A stretch of 64,000 nt of DNA from a virus. Location: IMG/VR virus record IMGVR_UViG_3300034073_002131, positions 34,029 through 98,028 of that record, one strand, 5' to 3'. The translations under genes were made by a program, and so were the position numbers. Below are positions 56,188 through 63,773 of this stretch, piece after piece. Below the pieces are notes generated by a model that had not been told where the DNA came from, did not search any database, and saw only the letters and a program-made list of their open reading frames with translations. Each line of letters starts with the position of its first letter. Position 1 is the stretch's first letter.

Positions 56188-56347
56188 TGCAGTGCCATCC
56201 CCGTTGAGATTTGATTACTAGACCCCCGCGTTTCCAGCAGTCTTGGTGCGGGTCTAGTTGATACCTAATAAAATTGCCCACAACTGCTAGGGACACTAAC
56301 ACAAACATTATTGCTAGTGTCCACTTAAGTATGGTTTTATTTTTCAT
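56171..56347 (-). CDS. Small single-span membrane protein
   Basis: 58 residues (MKNKTILKWTLAIMFVLVSL, then AVVGNFIRYQLDPHQDCWKR). One N-terminal transmembrane helix and a soluble part with two Cys (DCWKRGG, GWHCSEQAK) that may be periplasmic. Overlaps on both sides suggest a real, coupled gene. Confidence 0.6.
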   Translation of the reverse strand: MKNKTILKWTLAIMFVLVSLAVVGNFIRYQLDPHQDCWKRGGLVIKSQRGWHCSEQAK

Positions 56348-56504
56348 TATTTATAGTTTTTAATCCGCGGTTGTAGGCTACATAGTCGATAAGGAGAATT
56401 AAGGCTAAGAGGCTAGAAAACTCGAGAGGTTTGTCTAAGACACTAATGCCTAGAGTATTAAGTAACAAGCCTAGCATACCGTATAGCAAAATATTTAAGA
56501 TCAT
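56337..56504 (-). CDS. Small membrane protein with two hydrophobic segments
   Basis: 55 residues (MILNILLYGMLGLLLNTLGI, then SSLLALILLIDYVAYNRGLK). Starts in an ATGA overlap with the zinc-finger gene and ends 11 nt inside the next gene. Confidence 0.6.
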   Translation of the reverse strand: MILNILLYGMLGLLLNTLGISVLDKPLEFSSLLALILLIDYVAYNRGLKTINNEK

Positions 56505-56710
56505 ACCATATCCATGTTGTGATACTTGTTGAGACCCTTGAGTAGCTCGGGGTTAACAATAGGCTGATAAGCACCCTTAGCAAGCGGAACTACACAGTGT
56601 GTTTGTTGGCGAGCTTTACGTTCGCCGCATTTAAGGCACAGCTTGCTGATCCTGAGATAGCGCTCGCGCGGCACGTCGTCTTGACACTGGGGATTAACGC
56701 AGAAAAACAT
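56501..56710 (-). CDS. Small zinc-finger protein, DksA/TraR-like C4 motif
   Basis: 69 residues from ATG 56710 (AAGGAA upstream). CVNPQCQDDVPRERYLRISK then LCLKCGERKARQ is a C-x4-C...C-x2-C site with the VP.R pattern that marks DksA/TraR zinc fingers; the long coiled coil of DksA is missing. It could touch RNA polymerase, but only the finger is shared, so this is inference. Confidence 0.6.
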   Translation of the reverse strand: MFFCVNPQCQDDVPRERYLRISKLCLKCGERKARQQTHCVVPLAKGAYQPIVNPELLKGLNKYHNMDMV

Positions 56711-56746
56711 TTGTGTTATTCCTTTATTTGATTTCGTAAAGAATAT

Positions 56747-56775
56747 ATTATACACGGCTAGTCATACATAATCAA
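56747..56775 (-). promoter_or_regulatory. Promoter of the zinc-finger/membrane protein group
   Basis: Minus strand TTGATT (56775-56770), spacer 17, TATAAT (56752-56747). Its -35 overlaps the last codons of the upstream gene. Confidence 0.65.
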
Positions 56776-56978
56776 GTGCGAATTCCTAGAGTTTTTTCTA
56801 CTTCTTGTTTGGCTACTTCAGGGCTAAGAAATTTACCTAATGTACGACCCTCAGCCATAGCAATCCAGTCCGTACTATGTAATCCAGGCCTCATTACGTG
56901 GGCCTGAATATGATTCCAACTATCTTTAAGAACCCAAGTAGCATTTACTAAAAAATGCCAAGTAAATTTTTCATTCAT
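56772..56978 (-). CDS. Small hypothetical protein
   Basis: 68 residues (MNEKFTWHFLVNATWVLKDS, then LGKFLSPEVAKQEVEKTLGI). Aromatic-rich N-terminal half and helical end. Overlaps the upstream gene by 8 nt. Confidence 0.6.
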   Translation of the reverse strand: MNEKFTWHFLVNATWVLKDSWNHIQAHVMRPGLHSTDWIAMAEGRTLGKFLSPEVAKQEVEKTLGIRT

Positions 56979-57342
56979 CTCTATTCATTGCCTTTTTAAG
57001 CATATAAACTAAGTTAGTAATAGTTTGTTTGTAGTTATTAATACTAGCACGCTGGCCCGGCAACCAATCGGGTCTAAGTGTAAGTGCTAGTTCATCATCT
57101 TGTGTAACAATAATAGGTTTTTGTGTACCGTCACTCCATCGAAGCCTGTAGCACTCTAAGATCACAGTTTTAGGTTCGTGCAAGGTAGTAGCATCTGCAT
57201 CAGTCATCCAAGTATTGCTAAGTGGTTCTTGGACTGCTACACGTACTCTGCCCTGCCGTTCCATTTGTTCTACTAGCCATAGGGGTAAGTCTAGGATTGT
57301 GATAGGTTCAAAGTCCCGGGTATAAAGTACTATGTTCACCAC
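56971..57342 (-). CDS. Hypothetical phage protein
   Basis: 123 residues: MVNIVLYTRDFEPITILDLP, then VQEPLSNTWMTDADATTLHE, VTQDDELALTLRPDWLPGQR. Beta-rich; the family appears in other phages near fibre or accessory genes without known function. Confidence 0.6.
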   Translation of the reverse strand: MVNIVLYTRDFEPITILDLPLWLVEQMERQGRVRVAVQEPLSNTWMTDADATTLHEPKTVILECYRLRWSDGTQKPIIVTQDDELALTLRPDWLPGQRASINNYKQTITNLVYMLKKAMNRDE

Positions 57343-58115
57343 AATCTCCTGTAGATGTCAACTACACGGTGTAGCTGCTGTTTATCTTCGGCTAGGTGGG
57401 CTTTTTCCAGTTCATTAAGCTCGTCTAGCATTTGTTCTACCCGAGCCCGAGTATCCTCGTCATAGTCTTTGCTAAGAAAGCCCTTACCTTTACGGCTTGC
57501 CGACCATTGGGTCCATCCAGTAACCTCATAAGGATCAGGACGATTGGGTCGCACCTGAGTCCACCATATATACAGCTCTTTAATCTCACGAGCAGCGTGT
57601 GCTTGATCTGGACTCTCGTCTCCGAGCTGGATCTCCCAGTCTAAGTAGTCTAGGCCTGCTTGAGCACACCGCCAACCGCGTGGATAAGGCCACCTAAACA
57701 TCCACCAAGGTACCCTATACTTAGTACGACTTTCAACATCCCAGCGTACTTGATCTAATGCTTTATCAATCTCTACAAAGTCCACTAGTTCGCTCATTAT
57801 GCAGGGTAAGAGCCTGTCACAAAAATCCCAGCCCGTTCCGGGCTTAATGTGTTGTTTATGCGATCTGAGCACATGCATAGGTCTTTGCCAGCGAGTATAC
57901 CACCAGTATACTAGGGCATCAATTTTTTCCGGAATCCAGTAAACTATGTCTTGTAGCTTTTGTAAACCAGTTTCAGCAATCCAATAGCGGACCGGATGTT
58001 TGCTCTTAGCCTCGGTATGCCAGTGATCCCAAGCATCCCACTCTAGGGCTGTTGGCTTAGCAATACCACGAATCCGATCTGCTAGTGGTGTACAAGACCA
58101 GTGTTCGGATCTCAT
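57336..58115 (-). CDS. Conserved phage protein of unknown function (260 residues)
   Basis: Starts at MRSEHWSCTPLADRIRGIAK (ATG 58115). Very Trp-rich with PTALEWDAWDHWHTEAKSKH, YWIAETGLQKLQDIVYWIPE and RPYPRGWR-like segments. Proteins starting R.EHWSC..LADW.RG recur in many phages of aquatic bacteria; none is characterised to my knowledge. It overlaps the neighbouring small genes. Confidence 0.7.
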   Translation of the reverse strand: MRSEHWSCTPLADRIRGIAKPTALEWDAWDHWHTEAKSKHPVRYWIAETGLQKLQDIVYWIPEKIDALVYWWYTRWQRPMHVLRSHKQHIKPGTGWDFCDRLLPCIMSELVDFVEIDKALDQVRWDVESRTKYRVPWWMFRWPYPRGWRCAQAGLDYLDWEIQLGDESPDQAHAAREIKELYIWWTQVRPNRPDPYEVTGWTQWSASRKGKGFLSKDYDEDTRARVEQMLDELNELEKAHLAEDKQQLHRVVDIYRRLW

Positions 58116-58312
58116 GCTCGACTCCAAGTGTGCGCGATCTTAACAAAAACACCAGCTATGCAGAGCAACCAAGCACCAGTAAACTTTGTAGAGTCCCAGT
58201 CTAGTACAACGGAATTACCAAACATAATTAATGACCACAAGTCAACAACTCCTACTAATATGGGTAGGAATAGTAATAGGGCTATTAGGTTAAATAGAAT
58301 ATTCTTTACCAC
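58112..58312 (-). CDS. Small membrane protein
   Basis: 66 residues with two hydrophobic helices (NLIALLLFLPILVGVVDLWS and GAWLLCIAGVFVKIA). Overlaps the thyX gene end by 7 nt and the next gene start by 4 nt. Confidence 0.65.
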   Translation of the reverse strand: MVKNILFNLIALLLFLPILVGVVDLWSLIMFGNSVVLDWDSTKFTGAWLLCIAGVFVKIAHTWSRA

Positions 58313-59268
58313 TTAGCTTCTCCTGGAATAAGTTTACGGTACTGAATCCATCCACAAAAATTGCCACTCCATAGTTGACCATGCCTGTCCTGGTGCGATA
58401 TACCAATACGCTCTAGAGTATCCCATGTAGTAATAGGAGTAGCTTGATGCTCAACTGGACTGGCGTGTGCAGGTTTTGATTCAACCAGTTGATCGTATAT
58501 ACGAATAGCTTTGGCTAGGGAAGTATCCTGCTTACGGTAGCTTACCTGCGCACAGCAACTAGCACTAATCTTAATAGCCTCTTGCAGCTTGATCTCTAGA
58601 CCTGTTTGCTCGTCTAAGAACATTTGAGTATGATTAGCAGCACGAGCCGATTTAACGTAAGGTAGATGCCAGTCTTCTGAATGTAGAGGTTTAGGCTGCG
58701 ATGCTTTGTATAGTCTGTGCATTATGTGGGCCAGTTCTCGGAATTCGGGCTGTGCATCCGTATGATCTCGCAACCAGAAGAAGTTTTCCCACTCTGTGGC
58801 AGTTACTACAGTTTTAACAATTTGAAATGGTTCTGTTAAACGGTTAGTAATTTGCTTGTGTACATCAAAGTCAGCTAGAAGTCTGCTGTATCTGAGTGCG
58901 CTATCACGAGCTTCCATCCAAGTTAGTCTAGCATAGTTTTGCATATCTGGCAGGATTTCTTCATCTGCTTGCATACCTGCTTTATTCTGACCCCAAGCCA
59001 CAGGGGCTGCAGTATTGTCACGAATGTGTTGGTGCATTTTTTCAACAGGAATTGCTCTAGAACTAGCAGTATTACGTGAAAGCATACGGTGAGTATTAAA
59101 CTCGGCTAAAATAAAGCGAGGATACTCAATCTCAAAAGTAGTAATACGATGTTGAGTAGGAGTATAAATACTGTCTAGGACAACGCTGGCACTTATGCCT
59201 TCACGACCCCTACAAGTTATAAGGTGTTGTGAGTTAGTCGTTTCTATGGTAAAATTATTTATTTGCAT
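58306..59268 (-). CDS. thyX: Flavin-dependent thymidylate synthase (ThyX)
   Basis: The 320-residue protein carries the ThyX signature region as EFNTHRMLSRNTASSRAIP (residues 56-74), a variant of RHRxxSxNxxSxR in which Thr replaces the first Arg, and an NHTQMFL segment later. ThyX makes dTMP from dUMP using methylene-tetrahydrofolate, FAD and NADPH. At 320 residues it is longer than the usual 220-250; the extra length is mainly C-terminal. Supplies thymidine for phage DNA. Confidence 0.88.
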   Translation of the reverse strand: MQINNFTIETTNSQHLITCRGREGISASVVLDSIYTPTQHRITTFEIEYPRFILAEFNTHRMLSRNTASSRAIPVEKMHQHIRDNTAAPVAWGQNKAGMQADEEILPDMQNYARLTWMEARDSALRYSRLLADFDVHKQITNRLTEPFQIVKTVVTATEWENFFWLRDHTDAQPEFRELAHIMHRLYKASQPKPLHSEDWHLPYVKSARAANHTQMFLDEQTGLEIKLQEAIKISASCCAQVSYRKQDTSLAKAIRIYDQLVESKPAHASPVEHQATPITTWDTLERIGISHQDRHGQLWSGNFCGWIQYRKLIPGEAKW

Positions 59269-59269
59269 T

Positions 59270-59695
59270 TTAGTAGTAAAATGTATGCCGACCTATAGTA
59301 GCCAGCTTTCGGTGATGCCAACGTGGACGAACTGTGTGGTTGTGAAAGTATAGTGCAGGAAAGTGTCGGGCATATTCATGTGCAAACTCTTGTGCAATAA
59401 GTGCTACCAGCATACTGTCATTCCAAGCAGTTTTATCAGTTACTCTAAGTTGTTTATTTTGAGTCCACTGAAATTGTCCTGGCTGATAAACTACTTTGCA
59501 TATAGTATTAGGAAACCGCCAATGTTTAGCACGATTTATAGTAGTTATAGCAACTGCCATCTTACCGTGCCAAGGTTCGCCACGGGCTTCATGATAAATA
59601 TTACGAGCCAAGCATTGTGTTTCCGTATCCGCTTGTTTTGCCCAAGCACCAGAAATTAGCACTGCGCCACACAACACAACAAAAAACTTTTTCAT
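59270..59695 (-). CDS. Secreted cell-wall hydrolase, SleB (Hydrolase_2) family
   Basis: 141 residues with a signal peptide (FFVVLCGAVLISGAWA, cleavage near residue 19). CLARNIYHEARGEPWHGKMA holds the catalytic Glu of the SleB family, and ICKVVYQPGQFQWT is the conserved second segment. As an exported lytic transglycosylase or amidase-like enzyme it could act on peptidoglycan without a holin. It is far from the GH19 lysis cassette and placed beside thyX, so it may act early or in superinfection control. Confidence 0.85.
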   Translation of the reverse strand: MKKFFVVLCGAVLISGAWAKQADTETQCLARNIYHEARGEPWHGKMAVAITTINRAKHWRFPNTICKVVYQPGQFQWTQNKQLRVTDKTAWNDSMLVALIAQEFAHEYARHFPALYFHNHTVRPRWHHRKLATIGRHTFYY

Positions 59696-59734
59696 TTGAG
59701 CCTCCTGGGTAGATTGCTCAAATCACACACTAGT

Positions 59735-59881
59735 TTAGTCTACAATTTGCCATACTTGCCAGTTCTTTCGTTTAATTCGGTGAAGATCAATTCGGTTCTT
59801 GTAACAATGAAGCCACGCATCTAGATAGAATAGGAATTCGTTAGCCAGAAGGGGTACTTTGTCCATTTTTACGATTTGCAT
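59735..59881 (-). CDS. Small basic hypothetical protein
   Basis: 48 residues: MQIVKMDKVPLLANEFLFYL, DAWLHCYKNRIDLHRIKRKN, WQVWQIVD. Basic and helical. It is the only frame between the SleB-like gene and the promoter at 59946-59974, and would be first in that operon. Confidence 0.55.
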   Translation of the reverse strand: MQIVKMDKVPLLANEFLFYLDAWLHCYKNRIDLHRIKRKNWQVWQIVD

Positions 59882-59945
59882 TTTTGGTGTGATTTGGTAA
59901 AGGTTGGTGATAGTTCTAGCCTATATAACGACGACTAGATTCTAT

Positions 59946-59974
59946 ATTATATCCTATCAACAAAAATAAATCAA
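59946..59974 (-). promoter_or_regulatory. Leftward promoter of the thyX-accessory operon
   Basis: Minus strand TTGATT (59974-59969), spacer 17, TATAAT (59951-59946). Divergent from the promoter at 60020-60049. Confidence 0.7.
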
Positions 59975-60019
59975 GTCCGAAATATAACCAGGTCTTGGGC
60001 AGGCAACAAAAATTTTGTA

Positions 60020-60049
60020 TTGCACAAGGTTCTGCTAGAGTGCTATAAT
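60020..60049 (+). promoter_or_regulatory. Rightward promoter of the 60.0-61.1 kb genes
   Basis: TTGCAC (60020-60025), spacer 18, TATAAT (60044-60049). Confidence 0.65.
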
Positions 60050-60073
60050 TATAAAAATTGTGGAGGATTTACT

Positions 60074-60256
60074 ATGCAAACAGATTACACTAAAAATCTA
60101 GAACAGGTTATTAGGCAGGAGCTACTTCCCACATACTTAAAGTATAATAGGGAACACACCATAGAAACAAGTCCAAAAGTAAATGAACTTATAGAAACAC
60201 TTGCTATTCGTCGTGAACAGCAAGTTCCTGCACTATTTAAACCACCAAAAAAGTAG
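60074..60256 (+). CDS. Small hypothetical protein
   Basis: 60 residues from ATG 60074 with GGAGGA upstream: MQTDYTKNLEQVIRQELLPT, then VNELIETLAIRREQQVPALF. Helical; unrecognised. Confidence 0.65.
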   Translation: MQTDYTKNLEQVIRQELLPTYLKYNREHTIETSPKVNELIETLAIRREQQVPALFKPPKK

Positions 60257-60258
60257 CG

Positions 60259-60287
60259 TTGACATAGTCTTCCACAAATGCTATAAT
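60259..60287 (+). promoter_or_regulatory. Perfect consensus promoter
   Basis: TTGACA (60259-60264), spacer 17, TATAAT (60282-60287). It starts within bases of the previous stop and leads into a stretch with no ribosome site. Confidence 0.8.
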
Positions 60288-60293
60288 ATTACT

Positions 60294-60480
60294 TTGCGTG
60301 GTGTTACAGGATTTGACCACGAACTGCTAGTTGCAAGAAACAACTCAAATGCCGTAATCCGCTATAAAATCTGGACAGTACACAGTCTGGAGGTACAAGC
60401 AGGATGCCACACTATAATTCCTGTGTACAGGTAAGTGTACCCCCGCGGCCAAGTTCTCTAACGAGACTTGGCCGCCTTTG
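60294..60480 (+). ncRNA. Candidate small RNA or attenuated leader
   Basis: Between the consensus promoter and the hairpin GCGGCCAAGT (60445-60454) / ACTTGGCCGC (60466-60475) there is about 180 nt without a start codon that has a ribosome site. ACAGGA (near 60309) pairs with TCCTGT (near 60418), closing the segment, and GTTG/CAAC closes an inner hairpin. A frame starting at a TTG is open through it (GFDHELLVARNNSNAVIRYK), so a short leaderless protein cannot be excluded. Confidence 0.45.
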
Positions 60481-60483
60481 TCT
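60445..60483 (+). terminator. Ten-bp GC-rich hairpin before the dATP/dGTP diphosphohydrolase gene
   Basis: GCGGCCAAGT / ACTTGGCCGC with an 11-nt loop, then CTTTGTCT. The T-tract is weak, so it may act as a partial terminator or attenuator. Confidence 0.6.
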
Positions 60484-60494
60484 ATACTATAACC

Positions 60495-60938
60495 ATGACA
60501 ACCATAAATTTTTCACAAACACCACTATACTCCCAACAAGACGTAGAAAAAATGAAACAGGCTGTTGAAACCAGTCTGTTTTTTGGCGGTCCTACTTGGC
60601 AAGAAGCACCGCCAAAACCACAAGGGACTGCACTAAAGTACGATAGTCACAAAGCTCCAATGAGTCTACTTAGCAGTGAAGCACTACATCAAACTGCAAT
60701 GGTCTTAGCATTTGGTAAAGAAAAGTACGCTGCACATAACTGGCGCAATGGATTTGAGTGGTCACGCCCACTAAGTGCAGCACTACGTCATATCTTAGCC
60801 TTTCAAGACGGTGAAGATCGTGACCCTGAGTCGGGACTAAGCCACTTAGCTCATGCTATGTGCTGCCTTATGTTCCTCCTAGAATTTGAAAAAACACACC
60901 GTGAACTCGATGACCGTTGGAAGCCTGAAAATAAGTGA
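60495..60938 (+). CDS. dATP/dGTP diphosphohydrolase-type protein (MazG-like)
   Basis: 147 residues from ATG 60495. LKYDSHKAPMSLLSSEALHQ, AFGKEKYAAHNWRNGFEWSR, PLSAALRHILAFQDGEDRDP and SGLSHLAHAMCCLMFLLEF match the phage family annotated as dATP/dGTP diphosphohydrolase (DUF5664), an all-alpha fold with metal-binding Glu/Asp. Such proteins are thought to hydrolyse deoxynucleotides and shape the dNTP pool. No ribosome site precedes the ATG; the gene may depend on read-through or leaderless initiation. Confidence 0.8.
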   Translation: MTTINFSQTPLYSQQDVEKMKQAVETSLFFGGPTWQEAPPKPQGTALKYDSHKAPMSLLSSEALHQTAMVLAFGKEKYAAHNWRNGFEWSRPLSAALRHILAFQDGEDRDPESGLSHLAHAMCCLMFLLEFEKTHRELDDRWKPENK

Positions 60939-61137
60939 ACTAGTAAAACGCCTAGAGCGTACTCGTGTTCCACTTAAAAAAGTATGCGATGAACTTGACC
61001 TAGACTATGACAGCATAGTTAGCATGGATATTGGTATAGAGCAGTGTACGCACTGTAATATATGGTCTAAAAGACTAATCTTAGACCTAGATCAAAACCC
61101 AATCTGTAGTGTTTGCAGAGACATTGCAGGTATGTAA
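60910..61137 (+). CDS. Small zinc-binding-like protein
   Basis: 75 residues from ATG 60910, 29-nt overlap with the previous gene. KISELVKRLERTRVPLKKVC, then EQCTHCNIWSKRL and PICSVCRDIAG give two CxxC pairs that probably bind one zinc. The N-terminal helical part may be a small HTH. Unrecognised. Confidence 0.6.
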   Translation: MTVGSLKISELVKRLERTRVPLKKVCDELDLDYDSIVSMDIGIEQCTHCNIWSKRLILDLDQNPICSVCRDIAGM

Positions 61138-61140
61138 ATA

Positions 61141-61215
61141 CTGGCCGTCGTTCAACGGATAGGACAGCATTCTTCTAAAGTGCGAATGGGGGTTCGATTC
61201 CCTCCGGCCGGGCCA
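61141..61215 (+). tRNA. tRNA-Arg (anticodon TCT)
   Basis: Full cloverleaf: acceptor CTGGCCG (61141-61147) with CGGCCGG (61205-61211); D arm GTTC/GGAC; anticodon stem GCATT/AGTGC with loop CTTCTAA; T arm GGGGG-TTCGATT-CCCTC; encoded CCA (61213-61215). Reads AGA codons. Confidence 0.92.
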
Positions 61216-61227
61216 AATATTTTAGTC

Positions 61228-61256
61228 TTGACCCTAAGGCTCAATAACTGTATAAT
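61228..61256 (+). promoter_or_regulatory. Promoter of the metallophosphoesterase gene
   Basis: TTGACC (61228-61233), spacer 17, TATAAT (61251-61256) preceded by TG; lies directly after the tRNA. Confidence 0.75.
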
Positions 61257-61285
61257 ATTTATTCAATAATCAAACTGAGACAATC

Positions 61286-62143
61286 ATGCGAGTTCATGTC
61301 GCTAGTGACCTACACATTAACTTTGATACTGGACGCGATCCGCTAGTCTTGCCCGGGGGTGATTTACTCTTACTGTGCGGCGACGTTATGGAGGCTGGAC
61401 ACATTCGCCTAGCCCAAAACGTGGGACGTGGTCAGAGTACACTAGATACCTATAGGCATTTTTGTGATACCCAGCTTACCAAGTACGATCAAGTTCTGTA
61501 CGTATTTGGTAATCACGAATACTACCAGCATGACTTTAGTACCGCTCGTGAGCGTATTGAGCCCCTACTACCGCCCAATGTAACTATTCTCCAAAATAGT
61601 TATGTAAAGGTTGAGGACTACCTCATCTGGGGTGCCACCTTGTGGACAGATAATAATGGTGGTAACCCAACAGTTAAGTACGCTATTCGTGGAGCTATGA
61701 GCGACTACCAAGTAATTAAACACGAACCGGCTAAGCTTGTTGATGGAGTTGGTGGTAAATACTGGACTAACAAGTTTTCACCGGACGACAGTGAACAAGA
61801 ACACTTGTACAGCCGTGCCAGGCTTGAGGAGTTCCTCTTAGCCTACCCAAGCCATAAAACTATTGTTATGACTCACCACGCTCCTCACTACGAGTCAATT
61901 GCTAGTGAGTACCGTGACCACGTACATGGTTATATCAACCATGCCTACTACAGCGATCTTACTAGAATCATGATAGATAATCCGCAGCTTAAACTGTGGT
62001 GTCATGGTCATGTACATACTATGAATGACTATCAAATTGGTAGTTGCCGTGTAGTCAGTAATCCCAGAGGTTACGCTGGCTATGAGCAACAGGCTGAAAG
62101 ATTTGACAAAGCCTCAAAGTTTGCGACTATTGAACTGGAGTAA
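61286..62143 (+). CDS. Calcineurin-like metallophosphoesterase
   Basis: The 285-residue protein has all five motifs: VASDLH (Asp8, His10), LCGDVME (Asp33), FGNHEYY (Asn76, His77), MTHHAP (His197) and CHGHVH (His242, His244). It should bind two metals and hydrolyse a phosphoester; the substrate in phages is unknown, with nucleic acid ends or cyclic nucleotides as candidates. It forms an operon with two small genes downstream. Confidence 0.88.
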   Translation: MRVHVASDLHINFDTGRDPLVLPGGDLLLLCGDVMEAGHIRLAQNVGRGQSTLDTYRHFCDTQLTKYDQVLYVFGNHEYYQHDFSTARERIEPLLPPNVTILQNSYVKVEDYLIWGATLWTDNNGGNPTVKYAIRGAMSDYQVIKHEPAKLVDGVGGKYWTNKFSPDDSEQEHLYSRARLEEFLLAYPSHKTIVMTHHAPHYESIASEYRDHVHGYINHAYYSDLTRIMIDNPQLKLWCHGHVHTMNDYQIGSCRVVSNPRGYAGYEQQAERFDKASKFATIELE

Positions 62144-62145
62144 CC

Positions 62146-62328
62146 ATGACCGACTTTGAAGTGCATGAGCGGGGGACACACAGAGAACTATTTCTAAGCC
62201 GACAACTTGCCCGAGAAATTGAGCAAGTCATCGCTCAGTACGGAGCTGTAGTACCTAAACAAGTTCTAGATAAGTATGAGTTGTTAAAGGCGCACTATGA
62301 CTACCAACGACAGTGTGAAATGCTGTAA
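62146..62328 (+). CDS. Small hypothetical protein
   Basis: 60 residues (MTDFEVHERGTHRELFLSRQ, then AVVPKQVLDKYELLKAHYDY), helical; starts 2 nt after the phosphoesterase stop and overlaps the next gene by 32 nt. Confidence 0.6.
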   Translation: MTDFEVHERGTHRELFLSRQLAREIEQVIAQYGAVVPKQVLDKYELLKAHYDYQRQCEML

Positions 62329-62512
62329 CGGTGATTGTAATCAAGGCAGAGATTGTCCCCTACGTAAAGAGTTACGTAGTCGTCCCCTAAACTGGAAAGC
62401 TGCGTGGCATAACTTTGTAAATGCTGGTAGTTTTACCATAACAGAGCGGATTGTACTAGTTGGGTCTAGTATACTAATAATGACTTGGTTATATTCTCTC
62501 TTGAATTACTAA
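62297..62512 (+). CDS. Small membrane protein with cysteine-rich N-terminus
   Basis: 71 residues. KCCNGDCNQGRDCPLRKELR near the start is a recurring pattern in small proteins of phages and prophages; a C-terminal transmembrane helix (IVLVGSSILIMTWLYSLL) follows. Function unknown. Confidence 0.65.
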   Translation: MTTNDSVKCCNGDCNQGRDCPLRKELRSRPLNWKAAWHNFVNAGSFTITERIVLVGSSILIMTWLYSLLNY

Positions 62513-62529
62513 ACCAGCCGTGCTATAAT
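62501..62529 (+). promoter_or_regulatory. Promoter of the UV endonuclease operon
   Basis: TTGAAT (62501-62506), spacer 17, TATAAT (62524-62529); the -35 overlaps the end of the membrane protein gene. Confidence 0.7.
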
Positions 62530-62552
62530 ATTCTTTCATTTGGAGAATAAAC

Positions 62553-62741
62553 ATGGCAGGCTATACCCGTGAATTTTTACTAGAATGTTTTGCGAGCCGT
62601 TATGAACCACTGGGACTTGAAGCCACAGAAAAGCAGTACAAACTGGCTAGGGAATTCTACGACCAAGTCGGCAAAGACAAATTCCGAGTCTACGCTAGCT
62701 TGGACGCCGAAACAATCCGCAACTACAAAAACAGACGATAA
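62553..62741 (+). CDS. Small helical hypothetical protein
   Basis: 62 residues (MAGYTREFLLECFASRYEPL, then QYKLAREFYDQVGKDKFRVY), with TGGAGAATAAAC upstream. TAATG overlap with the next gene indicates coupled translation with UvdE. Confidence 0.65.
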   Translation: MAGYTREFLLECFASRYEPLGLEATEKQYKLAREFYDQVGKDKFRVYASLDAETIRNYKNRR

Positions 62742-63742
62742 TGTTCAAACAATACCCACGAATTGGTTTTGCTTGCAAGATTCAAGAAAGCCATGATAAA
62801 GCAGCTCCAGGTCTAAACACTGGCACTACCACAATTACTTGGCTAAACAATCAGACCCGTGATGTAGCTGTGGCTAAGCTGTGGGGCATTCTTGACAAGA
62901 ATACAAATGCCGTTCGTAAACAGCTTGACTGGATCAGCAAACTGCCACCAAGTCAACGTATGTTTCGCCTCAGCAGCGATCTGCTTCCAGCATACACTCA
63001 TGACGACTGGTCGTGGTTTTACTGGCAAGGGGGTGTTGTCAGTGAACTAGAAGCTCGATTTGCACAGATAGGTGACCTTGCCAGACAACACGATATTCGC
63101 CTTAGCTTTCATCCAGGACAATTTTGTGTACTAGCTAGTGACAATCCTGAAATTGTGGAGAATAGTATTCAGGAGTTTGAGTACCACTGCGATCTTATCC
63201 GTTACATGGGATACGGCCGTGAGTTTCAAGACTTTAAATGCAACGTGCATATTGCAGGTAAACAAGGCCCGGATGGCATTAAGCGTGCAATGACTAAGTT
63301 GAGTCGTGAAGCTCGTAATACACTAACCATTGAGAATGCCGAGTTTACATGGGGCATTGATGCTAGCCTAGAACTAGTAGATACTTGTGCTCTTGTACTA
63401 GATATTCACCATCACTGGATTATGAGTGGCGAGTATATCGAGCCCCAAGACCCTCGTGTGCAGCGACTATGGGAATCTTGGCGTGGTGTCCGACCAGTCA
63501 TCCACTACAGCTTGAGTCGTGAAAATGTGGTGGTAGATCACGATGCTCAAACCAAGCCCGAGCTGAGTGAGCTGCTCCAGCAAGGTTTTACCAAAGCCAA
63601 GTTGCGAGCACATAGCGATTATTACTGGAATGAGGAGTGTAATCGCTGGGCAGCAAGTTTTTCTCCTTATGCTGATATTATGCTAGAGGCTAAAGAAAAG
63701 AACCTTGCCCAACAGGGTTTTGTCAAGCAAATGAAAATTTAG
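62741..63742 (+). CDS. UV damage endonuclease (UvdE/UvsE-like)
   Basis: The 333-residue protein matches the UvdE TIM-barrel family: RIGFACKIQ at the start, MFRLSSDLLPAYTHD, IRLSFHPGQFCVLAS, NVHIAGKQG, LTIENAEFTW and DIHHHW carry the metal-binding His and Glu residues. It nicks DNA 5' to UV photoproducts and other lesions. This fits a phage exposed to sunlight. It is coupled to the small gene upstream. Confidence 0.9.
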   Translation: MFKQYPRIGFACKIQESHDKAAPGLNTGTTTITWLNNQTRDVAVAKLWGILDKNTNAVRKQLDWISKLPPSQRMFRLSSDLLPAYTHDDWSWFYWQGGVVSELEARFAQIGDLARQHDIRLSFHPGQFCVLASDNPEIVENSIQEFEYHCDLIRYMGYGREFQDFKCNVHIAGKQGPDGIKRAMTKLSREARNTLTIENAEFTWGIDASLELVDTCALVLDIHHHWIMSGEYIEPQDPRVQRLWESWRGVRPVIHYSLSRENVVVDHDAQTKPELSELLQQGFTKAKLRAHSDYYWNEECNRWAASFSPYADIMLEAKEKNLAQQGFVKQMKI

Positions 63743-63744
63743 AC

Positions 63745-63773
63745 TTGCCCTAGCCCGGTATTTGTGATATAAT
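63745..63773 (+). promoter_or_regulatory. Promoter upstream of tRNA-Leu
   Basis: TTGCCC (63745-63750), spacer 17, TATAAT (63768-63773). A leader of about 95 nt precedes the tRNA. Confidence 0.65.

Noticed and set aside
60495-60938. A 2-aminoadenine (Z-genome) pathway
   Set aside because: The dATP/dGTP diphosphohydrolase-type protein is compatible with it, but no PurZ-like synthetase is present in this window, so the claim is unsupported.
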